NCBI GenBank assembly: GCA_029262915.1 | Contig: JAJCYN010000250.1 | Span: 1 to 7,202 of the forward strand | Direction of reading: 5' to 3' | Length of the DNA stretch: 7,202 nt | Source of the DNA: Flavobacteriales bacterium | GTDB taxonomy: Bacteria > Bacteroidota > Bacteroidia > Flavobacteriales_E > Vicingaceae | Shown here: piece after piece, positions 1 to 6,711 of the stretch | Position numbering within the stretch: position 1 is the first letter of the stretch | How the letters are laid out: each line of letters opens with the position of its first letter | Notes under the pieces: generated by a model | What the model saw: the letters and a program-made list of their open reading frames with translations, nothing else | What the model was told of the DNA's origin: nothing | The model's database searches: none | Program-made: the position numbers and the translations under genes

Positions 1-46
1 CTATTTCAAATAATTCAAATTCTAAAATGTTTTCAATATATTTCAT
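1..46 (-). CDS. 5' end of an unidentified gene, cut by the left edge
   Basis: An ATG lies 11 bp after the proC stop codon on the same strand and opens a frame that stays open to the edge, giving MKYIENILEFELFEI and then a codon starting with G. Close spacing and shared direction suggest co-transcription with proC. There is no strong Shine-Dalgarno sequence, as is usual in this phylum. Fifteen residues are too few to identify a family. The pattern of a short amphipathic start with an ILEFELF-type stretch recalls the N-termini of some Bacteroidota MscS-type mechanosensitive channels, but this is a weak impression only. Confidence 0.5.
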   Translation of the reverse strand, partial: MKYIENILEFELFEI

Positions 47-57
47 GCTTCAGCTAT

Positions 58-864
58 TTAATTTTCTGAATATAGTCCTTTAGCTTGTTTAGCAGAAACC
101 GTTATCCCTTTAATAAAAGATGAACTAAACCCATTGTGTTCCATTTCATTTAAACCAGCAATAGTACACCCTTTTGGCGAAGTTACTTTGTCTATTTCAT
201 CTTCTGGATGAGATTGATTAGCTATTAGCAAGCTTGCTGCTCCTTTTGCTGTTTGAGCAGCCATTTTTAATGCTTCATTAGAATGAAAATCTATTTCGTT
301 ACCTCCTTGTGAGGCTGCTCTTATTGCTCTTAAAAAGAAAGCGATACCACAAGCACACAACGCTGTTGCAGAAGTCATTTGTTCTTCATTAATAACAACC
401 GTTTCTCCAACTAATTCAAATATTTCTTTTACTTCTTCCATCTTATCTTTCCACTGGCTAGTTGTAGCAATACAAGTCATAGATTCTCTAATGGCAATAG
501 CCGTGTTTGGCATTGCTCTTACAATAGGAATCTCTTGTCCTAAGGTATTCTGTATATCATTTACTTTAACTCCAGAAACCAAGGAAATTACTAATTGATT
601 ATCATTTAATTGCCCCGAAATTTCTTTTAAAACGGTGTCTATTTTTTGGGGTAAAACAGTCAAAACAATAACATTAGCACTTATTACTGCTTCTTTATTG
701 TTAGCAGTAACTGTAACCCCTTGTTCTTTTTCAGAAGCTAACTTGGCCGTGTTTCTTCTTGTTAAAATAAAGTTAGAAGATTGGTATTCTCCACTATCTA
801 CTAACCCTTTAACCAAAGAAGTCCCTAAGTTTCCTGCTCCAATTATAGCAATTTTTGTTTTCAC
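58..864 (-). CDS. proC: Pyrroline-5-carboxylate reductase (ProC)
   Basis: Catalyses the last step of proline synthesis, NAD(P)H-dependent reduction of 1-pyrroline-5-carboxylate to L-proline, in the cytoplasm. The 268 residues match the usual family length (about 270). Residues 4-14 form a Rossmann strand and loop (IAIIGAGNLG). TRRN at 35-38, after the second strand, would suit binding of the NADP phosphate. RAMPN (116-120) is the conserved segment before the helical dimerisation domain. VTSPKGCTIAGL (227-238) corresponds to the family signature VTSPGGTT.AGL. Two canonical sites differ: ACGIAF (171-176) stands where many ProC proteins have GSGPAY, and KGCT replaces GGTT. I recall both as typical of flavobacterial ProC, so the enzyme is probably functional. 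The start is GTG: an in-frame TAA lies two codons upstream and no ATG lies nearby. A candidate promoter sits just upstream (885-892), and another gene starts 11 bp downstream. Confidence 0.95.
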   Translation of the reverse strand: MKTKIAIIGAGNLGTSLVKGLVDSGEYQSSNFILTRRNTAKLASEKEQGVTVTANNKEAVISANVIVLTVLPQKIDTVLKEISGQLNDNQLVISLVSGVKVNDIQNTLGQEIPIVRAMPNTAIAIRESMTCIATTSQWKDKMEEVKEIFELVGETVVINEEQMTSATALCACGIAFFLRAIRAASQGGNEIDFHSNEALKMAAQTAKGAASLLIANQSHPEDEIDKVTSPKGCTIAGLNEMEHNGFSSSFIKGITVSAKQAKGLYSEN

Positions 865-884
865 TGCTTAAAATATTAAAGAGG

Positions 885-916
885 CAAAGTTACTAAGTTA
901 ACTTTATCTTATCATT
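885..916 (-). promoter_or_regulatory. Candidate promoter for proC
   Basis: Read leftward, TAACTTTG at 892-885 matches the Bacteroidota -7 consensus TAnnTTTG exactly and lies 20 bp before the GTG start of proC. Transcription would begin around 878-880, giving a leader of roughly 15 nt. The upstream -33 TTG element is poor; only ATG is found at about the right spacing. The placement is inferred from consensus only. Confidence 0.4.
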
Positions 917-934
917 TTAGTTTTACTAAATTTG
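903..934 (+). promoter_or_regulatory. Candidate promoter for the 514-residue protein gene
   Basis: TAAATTTG at 927-934 matches TAnnTTTG exactly, and TTTA at 903-906 stands 20 bp upstream as a near match to the -33 TTTG box. This is the spacing expected of the housekeeping sigma factor of Bacteroidota. The start codon follows 20 bp later, giving a short leader. It lies back to back with the proC promoter, and the two start regions are only about 50-60 bp apart. Confidence 0.45.
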
Positions 935-954
935 ACTTAAAATAATTTGTTACC

Positions 955-2499
955 ATGGCAAATAAAGTTTCATCCCACTTATATGACCTTATATATTCTT
1001 TATCAAGTTCAGAAAGGAGATATTTTAAACTTTTTGTCACAAATCATATTGGTAAACAAAATGATTTAGGCATTAAATTGTTCGATTTAGTTGTTAGAAG
1101 TGAGGGGAAACCAGTTGAGAAGATTGAAGCAAGAATAAAGTTTACCAACCACCCATCAAGGCTTAAAAACTACTTATATGATTTAATTTTAAAGAGTTTG
1201 GAAGCCTATCATTCTAAATCTTCTATAACAATTAAAATAAGAAAGCAAATTAATCAAATTGAGAACTTATATAATAAAGCATTATATGAACAATGCGTTA
1301 TTCTCTCAAAAAAAACACTAAAAGAAGCAGAGAAAATAGATCATCAAAATTTTAAAATAGATATTTTAGATTGGTACATGAATGCCTTAAGGCAACTTGA
1401 GGGTAAGAATTTTGGAAGTCTAAAAAAACAATTACAAACAAAACAACAAGATGCTATAAATAAGTTAAAATTAGAAAAGGAGTTTAAAAAACTAGATCAA
1501 GCTGCTTATGGACTAACCAAGCAGACAGGAACTTTACGCAATGTAGAAAATGATAATAAATTACGTGAAATGATGGATAATCCATTACTTTCAGATTATT
1601 CTTTAGCCACATCTTTTCACTCCAAATCAAGTTTTAATAGTATTCATGCCAATTATTATGGTTACCATGATGACAAAGAAAAAGCAAGTTATTTCATTAA
1701 ACAGAATTTAATGTTGTACGATGACTATCCTGCTAGAATGGATTTAGGTCAATTTAATTATGTTACTCAACTCAACAATTACTCATTAAGTTGCTCAGCT
1801 TTAGGTAATTACGAAATGGCAGATTATTATTTTTCAAAAATGGAAGGAATAGTCCCACTGACAAACCAAATTGAAGTTAAAATATTTGAATACTTATCTG
1901 CAAATAGGTTAGACCTCTATTTAAAAACAGCTAAATTGGAAAAATGTTTGTCTATGGTAGAAAGCATTGAATCCGGCTTAACAAAATATGGAAAAAAAGT
2001 TAGTGACTTGTTTAAAATAGTCACATATAGTAATTTATGTTATTTATTTTTTGCCACAAAAAACTACAAAACAGCACTAAAGTATAACAACTTAATTATA
2101 GATAGAGAGACAACTATTTATCGATCAGATATTTTTAGGTTCGCCAGAATTATGAACCTTCTGATTCATTATGAATTAGAAGATAAGTTGAGTATCGACT
2201 ATTTTTACGAATCCACAGAGCGTTTCATAAGCAAACAAATTAATATTTACGTTTTTGAAGAGTGGTTTTTAAGCTTTTTCAAAGCCTTACTAAACAGTAA
2301 AGAAGATAAAAAATCTTTCTTTAAAATCAAAGAATTGGAATTAATAGAAGTGTTATCCAATGAAAAAGAACGAAAAGTAATTAGTCATTTTAACATATTA
2401 GCTTGGATTCGAACAAAAAATGAATCCATTTCATTCGAAAATGCCATTCAGGATTACTTTGAGAATGACTACGAATATTATCGCCAACTAAGAAATTAA
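955..2499 (+). CDS. Conserved Bacteroidota helical protein, function unknown
   Basis: The product has 514 residues, no signal peptide and no membrane segment, and is rich in Lys, Asn, Tyr and Leu. It looks almost entirely alpha-helical, with amphipathic helix pairs that suggest a TPR-like or other helical-repeat fold. The N-terminus contains SSSERRYFKLF (17-27), then ...RLKNYLYDLILKSLEAYHS at about 69-87. I recall this opening (a Ser-rich turn, E-R-Y-F-K-L-F, then K-N-Y-L-Y-..-I-L-K-S-L) from a family of uncharacterised proteins of about 500 residues in Bacteroidota, sometimes present in several copies per genome. No catalytic motif or DNA-binding motif is evident. The ATG at 955 follows a consensus-type promoter and no in-frame alternative is better. 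It is transcribed away from proC and is separated from the secreted-protein gene by a 138-bp gap with hairpins, so it is probably monocistronic. A scaffold or protein-interaction role is a guess from the fold. Confidence 0.85.
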   Translation: MANKVSSHLYDLIYSLSSSERRYFKLFVTNHIGKQNDLGIKLFDLVVRSEGKPVEKIEARIKFTNHPSRLKNYLYDLILKSLEAYHSKSSITIKIRKQINQIENLYNKALYEQCVILSKKTLKEAEKIDHQNFKIDILDWYMNALRQLEGKNFGSLKKQLQTKQQDAINKLKLEKEFKKLDQAAYGLTKQTGTLRNVENDNKLREMMDNPLLSDYSLATSFHSKSSFNSIHANYYGYHDDKEKASYFIKQNLMLYDDYPARMDLGQFNYVTQLNNYSLSCSALGNYEMADYYFSKMEGIVPLTNQIEVKIFEYLSANRLDLYLKTAKLEKCLSMVESIESGLTKYGKKVSDLFKIVTYSNLCYLFFATKNYKTALKYNNLIIDRETTIYRSDIFRFARIMNLLIHYELEDKLSIDYFYESTERFISKQINIYVFEEWFLSFFKALLNSKEDKKSFFKIKELELIEVLSNEKERKVISHFNILAWIRTKNESISFENAIQDYFENDYEYYRQLRN

Positions 2500-2504
2500 A
2501 AATT

Positions 2505-2584
2505 TTACCTTTCTAAGATCATTAATTATAGCATAATTGATAAAAAACACCTATTGAAAGGTAATCAATAAGGAAATTACCTTT
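2505..2584 (+). repeat. Three 9-nt elements with alternative stem pairing, possible terminator or attenuator
   Basis: GAAAGGTAA at 2556-2564 is perfectly complementary to TTACCTTTC at 2505-2513, and AAAGGTAAT at 2557-2565 is perfectly complementary to ATTACCTTT at 2576-2584 (10-nt loop). The middle element can therefore pair with only one partner at a time. Between the first two elements lies a further hairpin, ATTAATTAT (2521-2529) with ATAATTGAT (2533-2541), containing one G-T wobble and a 3-nt loop. The downstream stem ends in TTTT, so it may simply be a weak intrinsic terminator for the gene ending at 2499. The array begins 6 bp after that stop and ends 53 bp before the next start. Whether it acts as a switch is inference. 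Confidence 0.45.
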
Positions 2585-2613
2585 TCATCACCCATCGGGG
2601 CATCATAATATTG
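2582..2613 (+). promoter_or_regulatory. Weak candidate promoter for the secreted-protein operon
   Basis: TAATATTG at 2606-2613 is one base off TAnnTTTG and is preceded at 20 bp by TTTT (2582-2585), a poor -33 match. It would start transcription about 18 nt before the ATG at 2638. If this is the promoter, the pairing elements at 2505-2584 would lie upstream of the transcript and could not act as its leader. The match is weak. Confidence 0.2.
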
Positions 2614-2637
2614 TATTGTTATTTAATCAACGCTACT

Positions 2638-5600
2638 ATGACTAAACAACTACTAACTATTGTGATGAGTTTTCTGTTTCTGATGAATTCTTATTCTCAA
2701 ATCAACGAAAAAAAACGTGCTAATTTTTGGCATTTTGGAAATCAAGCTGCTGTAGATTTCACCTGTTTACCTTCGAGTTTTACTGGTAGTCAAATGAATG
2801 CTTTTGAAGGTTCTGCTTCAATAAGTGACACCAATGGTATCCTTCAGTTTTATAGTGAAGGGACAACCGTTTGGGACAGAAATAACAATATAATGCCTAA
2901 CGGAACAGGGTTATTAGGTCATCAATCTTCTGTTCAACCCGCAATTATAACACCCCATCCAGGAAACCCTGATAATTACTTTCTTTTTACTACTGATGCT
3001 ATTTGGGAAAATAACGGAGTAAATGGATTACGATGGCATGAGATAGACATGACCTTGAATGGTGGATTAGGTGATGTAGTTACTAAGAACAATCAATTAA
3101 TAGATAAAACTCAAGAAAAATTAGTTGCAGTTAGAAATGCAACTTCAACAGGTTATTGGGTTATAGTTCAAAAATCAAACCCTACTTCTACTTCTAGTTC
3201 TAATGTAGGAAGTAATGACTATTATGCTTATGAAGTAACTGCTGTAGGAGTAAACCCGGTTCCTGTTATTTCTACTACTGGCCCTTTGGTAACATGGCAA
3301 TCAATAGGTATGTATATGTCTCCTCAAGGAGATGTTATGGTTAATACTCATCCAGATTTAAATGTTTATGATTTCAATAATTCAACAGGTACTTTAACCC
3401 ACCGATGGGCGGCTACGGCAAGTCCTTTTCTTAGTAATTTCGAATTTTCTCCAAATGGAAACCTCCTATATGGTTGCAGAAATGGCGAAATATTTCAACT
3501 TGATTTGAATGCAGCCAATGTTGCAGCTTTTCAAGCTTCACAAATTCAAGTATCTACTACAGGAGTTGATATGAAAGCCTTACAATTAGCTCCAGATTGC
3601 AAACTATATGCTATTTCGTCAAGCTCACCTACTCTACACAGGATAGACAATCCCAATATTCAGGGTGTAGGTTGTGGATTTACGACTTATTCAACTCCTC
3701 TTATATCGGGATCAGCAAGTTTCGCATTGACTAATTTTTGCTCTTCCTTTTTTGAGTTTCCTTGTAGCAATAGATTAGATTTTGATTTATTTTCCACAAA
3801 CGCAAGTTGTACTAATGATGGCAGTGCAAGTGTAATTAATCTAACAGGTACAACACCATATAGTTTTATTTGGTCAACAGGAGACACTACTCAAAACATT
3901 TCAAGTCTTGCTGGAGGAATGTATTCCGTTACCATTTCAGATGTCAGTGGCTGTAGTATTATCGATAGTGTTTTTGTTGGTCAGCCTCAAACAGTTATCA
4001 TTGATAATTCAATTATAACAAATACCAGCACATGTGTTTCAAACGATGGAGCTATTGACATTACTCCTTTAATTAGTGGTTTCGGAACATTAGATACTTT
4101 ATTAATCGATGGTTTTGAAACAGACGGTCAAACCACACGATATATTGCTAACCCGTATCCAGGAAATACAAGCACTTCCTTTTTCTTTATGCGAGGAGAT
4201 GATGCTTCTATTAATTTTTCTACCAATCCAACCAATGAAGAAGGAGCATTCTATTTTGGAGCGAGAAGAACTGGTTTTAGCACCATTCCAACGCTCAGTG
4301 ATGTTACATTTAATCCAACTATTATTAACGGTTATTCAGGACTACAGATGTGTGCACTATTAGCTTTAGGAAGGAACAATATGAACGTAGATGCCAATAC
4401 CAGAATTACCTTAGAATATAATATTGATGGTTTAGGATGGAACACTTTAATGGATTTCAGACAACCTTCAGGTTTCCCAGCAAATGATTTGGCAGAAGAC
4501 ACCAATAATGATGGCATTGGAGATGGAGTTTCATTGACTACGGCTTTTCAAGATTTTTGCTATCCGGTCCCAGCTACAGGAAACTTAATAGAATTAAGAA
4601 TAACGACAAATGCCAGTGGTTCAAGTTTACGGCAAACAGCATTCGATTATGTAAGACTAAAAGGTGCTCCTCCTTTTACATATTCTTATTTATGGTCAAC
4701 AGGAGACACTACTCAAGACATCAATAATTTAACAGCAGGAACATATTGGGTACAAATTACAGGTTCAAGTGGATGTGTTATTACAGACACTTTTACAGTG
4801 ACCAACCCTTGTATCATTCCAGTTTTAGAAGCTTCTTTTAATTTAACAGGAACAACAGTTTGTGAAGGAGACTCCATCACTTTCACTGATTCTTCTACTG
4901 GAAATAATGTATTTGGATGGAATTGGACTTTTAATGGAGGTATTCCGGCATCAGCAAATACCCAAGGACCTCACACCGTTATTTTTAATACCCCAAATAC
5001 GTATAACATAGTTTTGCAAGTCACTGATTCTTCCGGAACAGATGACACTACAATTGTAATAATTGTATTACCAAAAGCAAGTGGAACAGCAAATGCCAGT
5101 ATTTGTCAAGGAGATAGTATTCTCTTAGGAGGTGCTTTTCAAAATACCGCAGGAGTTTTTGTAGATACCTTATTTAATGGAGCGGCTAACGGATGTGATA
5201 GCGTAGTTACAACAACATTAACTGTAAACCCAATGGAAGACGCAACATTTAGTTACTCTTCTCTAAGCTATTGTCAAACCGAACCCAATCAAACGCCAAC
5301 CATTTCAGGAACAAATGGAGGTACCTTTACAAGTTCCCCCGCTGGTTTATCCATAAATGGAACAACCGGTGAGATTAATTTTGGAACGAGTAGTACAGGA
5401 ACATATGGTATACTTTATACAACTCCAGGAGCGATTTGCCCTGATACTTTAACAGTTTTCATAACGGTTACTCTTACAGAAGATGCAAGTTTTAACTACT
5501 CTAACATTACTTATTGTCAAAATGATATAGATCCTGTGGCAAACATTCTTGGTACAGCAGGTGGGACCTTTACAAGCTTACCGGGAGGACTAAGTATCAA

Positions 5601-6687
5601 TAACACAACAGGATTGATAGACTTAAGCACTTCTAATACTGGAACTTATGGTGTACTTTACACCACACCTAGTTCAAGTTGTCAAGATACGTTAACAGTA
5701 TTTCTTACCATAAACGCAAACGATAATGCAACGTTCAATTATTCCGCTACTAATTTTTGTATTACCGATCCTAATCCTATTGCAACCATTTCAGGAATTG
5801 GTGGTGGAATCTTTACGATAGATAATGGAGGAAATATAAATCCAACTACTGGAGAAGTAAATATTTCAGGAACTGGTGCAGGAACATTTAATGTTATTTA
5901 TTCTACAAATGGAATTTGTCCAGATAGTTCTTCTATTACAATTACTATTAATGTTGTTTTAGACGCGAGTATTTCACCCGCTGGTAATTATTGCACAACA
6001 GATGCTGCTTTTAACTTAAATGCAGTCAATTCTGGTGGGCAATGGACTGGAATTGGTATTACAAATGCAACAACAGGAACATTTGACCCAGGATCAGCTG
6101 GAGTAGGAGCTCATCAAATTATTTATTCCATTTCTGGAAATTGTGGTAGTTCAGACACCGTAAGTATAACTGTAAATGAAACTCCAAGTATATCATTAAC
6201 CATAGAAGATGATATTTGTTTTAGTAAACAAGGAAGTATAGTAGCAGTAGTTACAGGTGGTGCTTTGCCTTATTCTTATAATTGGGATAATGGTGAAAGC
6301 ACTCCTGTGATTACTAACCTACCTTCTGGTAATTATACACTTTTTGTGACAGACTCTATCGGATGTTCATCATCTACTTTTAGCTCCGTTGAAGACCTAA
6401 ACAACAACTGTGATTTTCACATTTTCTTACCAAATATTTTCTCTCCTAATGGAGATGGACATAATGATGTATTTCGAGTTAGAGGTGAAGGCATAAAATC
6501 TGTTTCTCTTATAGTTTATAGTAGGTGGGGTGAGAAAGTTTTTGAATCCAATACTGTTGAAACTAGCTGGGATGGAAATTATAAAGGAGAACCTATGAAT
6601 ACTGCAGTTTTTGTTTACTACTTAAGTGCAACAATGGTTAATGACGAAACCATAGAAAAACAAGGAAATGTAACACTTGTCAGATAA
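2638..6687 (+). CDS. Large T9SS-secreted multidomain surface protein, type B CTD
   Basis: The product has 1,349 residues. The frame also opens at a TTG (2611), but the ATG at 2638 starts directly at a signal peptide (residues 1-21, ending NSYSQ), so it is preferred. Domains in order: propeller-like N-terminal region 22-376, with motifs seen in Bacteroidota surface proteins (WHFGNQAAVDF, EGSASISDTNG, FYSEGTTVWD, FSPNGNLLYG); SprB-type repeat 388-450; a second SprB repeat split into 464-483 and 678-725 by an inserted domain (484-676); PKD domain 729-812; a CQGDSI...GCDSVV module 813-865; four diverged repeats 866-1180; an SprB-like repeat 1182-1256; and a gliding-motility-type CTD 1259-1349 (PNIFSPNGDGHNDVF, YSRWGEKVFES, SWDGNYKG, final GNVTLVR). 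The CTD directs export through the T9SS and attachment to the cell surface or release. Adhesion, motility or matrix binding is plausible, but the ligand is unknown. No enzyme domain was recognised. The PorP/SprF-like gene 24 bp downstream is the expected secretion partner. Confidence 0.93.
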   Translation: MTKQLLTIVMSFLFLMNSYSQINEKKRANFWHFGNQAAVDFTCLPSSFTGSQMNAFEGSASISDTNGILQFYSEGTTVWDRNNNIMPNGTGLLGHQSSVQPAIITPHPGNPDNYFLFTTDAIWENNGVNGLRWHEIDMTLNGGLGDVVTKNNQLIDKTQEKLVAVRNATSTGYWVIVQKSNPTSTSSSNVGSNDYYAYEVTAVGVNPVPVISTTGPLVTWQSIGMYMSPQGDVMVNTHPDLNVYDFNNSTGTLTHRWAATASPFLSNFEFSPNGNLLYGCRNGEIFQLDLNAANVAAFQASQIQVSTTGVDMKALQLAPDCKLYAISSSSPTLHRIDNPNIQGVGCGFTTYSTPLISGSASFALTNFCSSFFEFPCSNRLDFDLFSTNASCTNDGSASVINLTGTTPYSFIWSTGDTTQNISSLAGGMYSVTISDVSGCSIIDSVFVGQPQTVIIDNSIITNTSTCVSNDGAIDITPLISGFGTLDTLLIDGFETDGQTTRYIANPYPGNTSTSFFFMRGDDASINFSTNPTNEEGAFYFGARRTGFSTIPTLSDVTFNPTIINGYSGLQMCALLALGRNNMNVDANTRITLEYNIDGLGWNTLMDFRQPSGFPANDLAEDTNNDGIGDGVSLTTAFQDFCYPVPATGNLIELRITTNASGSSLRQTAFDYVRLKGAPPFTYSYLWSTGDTTQDINNLTAGTYWVQITGSSGCVITDTFTVTNPCIIPVLEASFNLTGTTVCEGDSITFTDSSTGNNVFGWNWTFNGGIPASANTQGPHTVIFNTPNTYNIVLQVTDSSGTDDTTIVIIVLPKASGTANASICQGDSILLGGAFQNTAGVFVDTLFNGAANGCDSVVTTTLTVNPMEDATFSYSSLSYCQTEPNQTPTISGTNGGTFTSSPAGLSINGTTGEINFGTSSTGTYGILYTTPGAICPDTLTVFITVTLTEDASFNYSNITYCQNDIDPVANILGTAGGTFTSLPGGLSINNTTGLIDLSTSNTGTYGVLYTTPSSSCQDTLTVFLTINANDNATFNYSATNFCITDPNPIATISGIGGGIFTIDNGGNINPTTGEVNISGTGAGTFNVIYSTNGICPDSSSITITINVVLDASISPAGNYCTTDAAFNLNAVNSGGQWTGIGITNATTGTFDPGSAGVGAHQIIYSISGNCGSSDTVSITVNETPSISLTIEDDICFSKQGSIVAVVTGGALPYSYNWDNGESTPVITNLPSGNYTLFVTDSIGCSSSTFSSVEDLNNNCDFHIFLPNIFSPNGDGHNDVFRVRGEGIKSVSLIVYSRWGEKVFESNTVETSWDGNYKGEPMNTAVFVYYLSATMVNDETIEKQGNVTLVR
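3871..3894 (+). repeat. 24-bp direct repeat, copy 1
   Basis: This stretch is identical over 24 bp to 4693-4716. It encodes WSTGDTTQ, the core of the first SprB repeat. After one mismatch the identity resumes for four bases (ACAT). The copies lie 822 bp (274 codons) apart in the same frame. Confidence 0.95.
4087..4665 (+). other. Inserted beta-sandwich-like domain inside a SprB repeat
   Basis: Residues 484-676 of the secreted protein. The segment opens with LLIDGFETDGQTTRY and closes with AFDYVRLKG. This FE-T-D-G-...-R-Y start and FD-x-V-R-L-x-G end resemble the jelly-roll or galactose-binding-like modules found in other secreted Bacteroidota proteins, some with nuclease or lamin-tail domains. 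Internal features are EEGAFYFGARR, a GYSGLQM strand, an EYNIDGLGWNTL strand, and an Asp/Asn-rich loop DTNNDGIGDG (621-630) that looks like a thrombospondin type 3 or EF-hand-like calcium site. The family assignment is from memory of its pattern. Confidence 0.6.
4693..4716 (+). repeat. 24-bp direct repeat, copy 2
   Basis: This is identical to 3871-3894 and encodes WSTGDTTQ in the C-terminal half of the split SprB repeat, just after the inserted domain. The surrounding SprB repeats are otherwise diverged in DNA sequence, so this block stands out. Confidence 0.95.
5233..6177 (+). repeat. Four diverged tandem repeats of about 80 codons
   Basis: The units are 5233-5472, 5473-5715, 5716-5952 and 5953-6177 (80, 81, 79 and 75 residues). 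Each follows the pattern (E/N)DA(T/S)F.Y....YC....P...I.GT.GG.FT....G..IN..TG.I(D/N)...S..GTY.(I/V)LYTT....C.D(T/S)LT(V/I). Each unit carries two cysteines 50-55 residues apart: 879/934, 960/1015, 1041/1094 and 1119/1169. Units 1 and 2 are the most alike and unit 4 is the most diverged. The pattern suggests stacked Ig-like stalk domains, each possibly closed by a disulfide. Repeats of this kind are common in flavobacterial T9SS cargo. Confidence 0.8.
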
Positions 6688-6711
6688 AACAATTCAACGA
6701 ATATAGCTACT

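Noticed and set aside
635..871. 78-codon rightward open frame over proC
   Set aside because: It lies entirely antisense to the well-supported proC start region, and its product has no recognisable motif.
931..949. TTTG at 931-934 with ATAATTTG at 942-949 as a promoter
   Set aside because: The spacing between boxes is far below the roughly 19-20 bp expected, and transcription would start at or past the ATG. The TAAATTTG at 927-934 fits better.
2591..2600. CCCATCGGGG as a regulatory palindrome
   Set aside because: It gives only a 3-bp stem with a 3-nt loop, which is too short to support a feature.
2611..2637. N-terminal extension of the large protein from a TTG start (MYCYLINAT...)
   Set aside because: It would place nine residues before an otherwise textbook signal peptide. 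The ATG at 2638 starts directly at TKQLLTIVMSFLFL, and its context matches that of the next gene.
3687..3887. Leftward 66-codon frame inside the large protein gene
   Set aside because: It overlaps a region clearly coding for the propeller end and first SprB repeat on the other strand, so it is a shadow frame.
4109..4517. Short frames on both strands (4109-4363 rightward, 4332-4517 leftward) inside the inserted domain
   Set aside because: The main frame here keeps domain-like residue patterns (EEGAFYFGARR, EYNIDGLGW). The short frames have no start signals or recognisable products.
5233..6177. CRISPR-like or mobile repeat array
   Set aside because: The repetition is of about 240-bp coding units with strong divergence and an intact reading frame. 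It is protein-domain duplication, with no short conserved repeat and spacer pattern.
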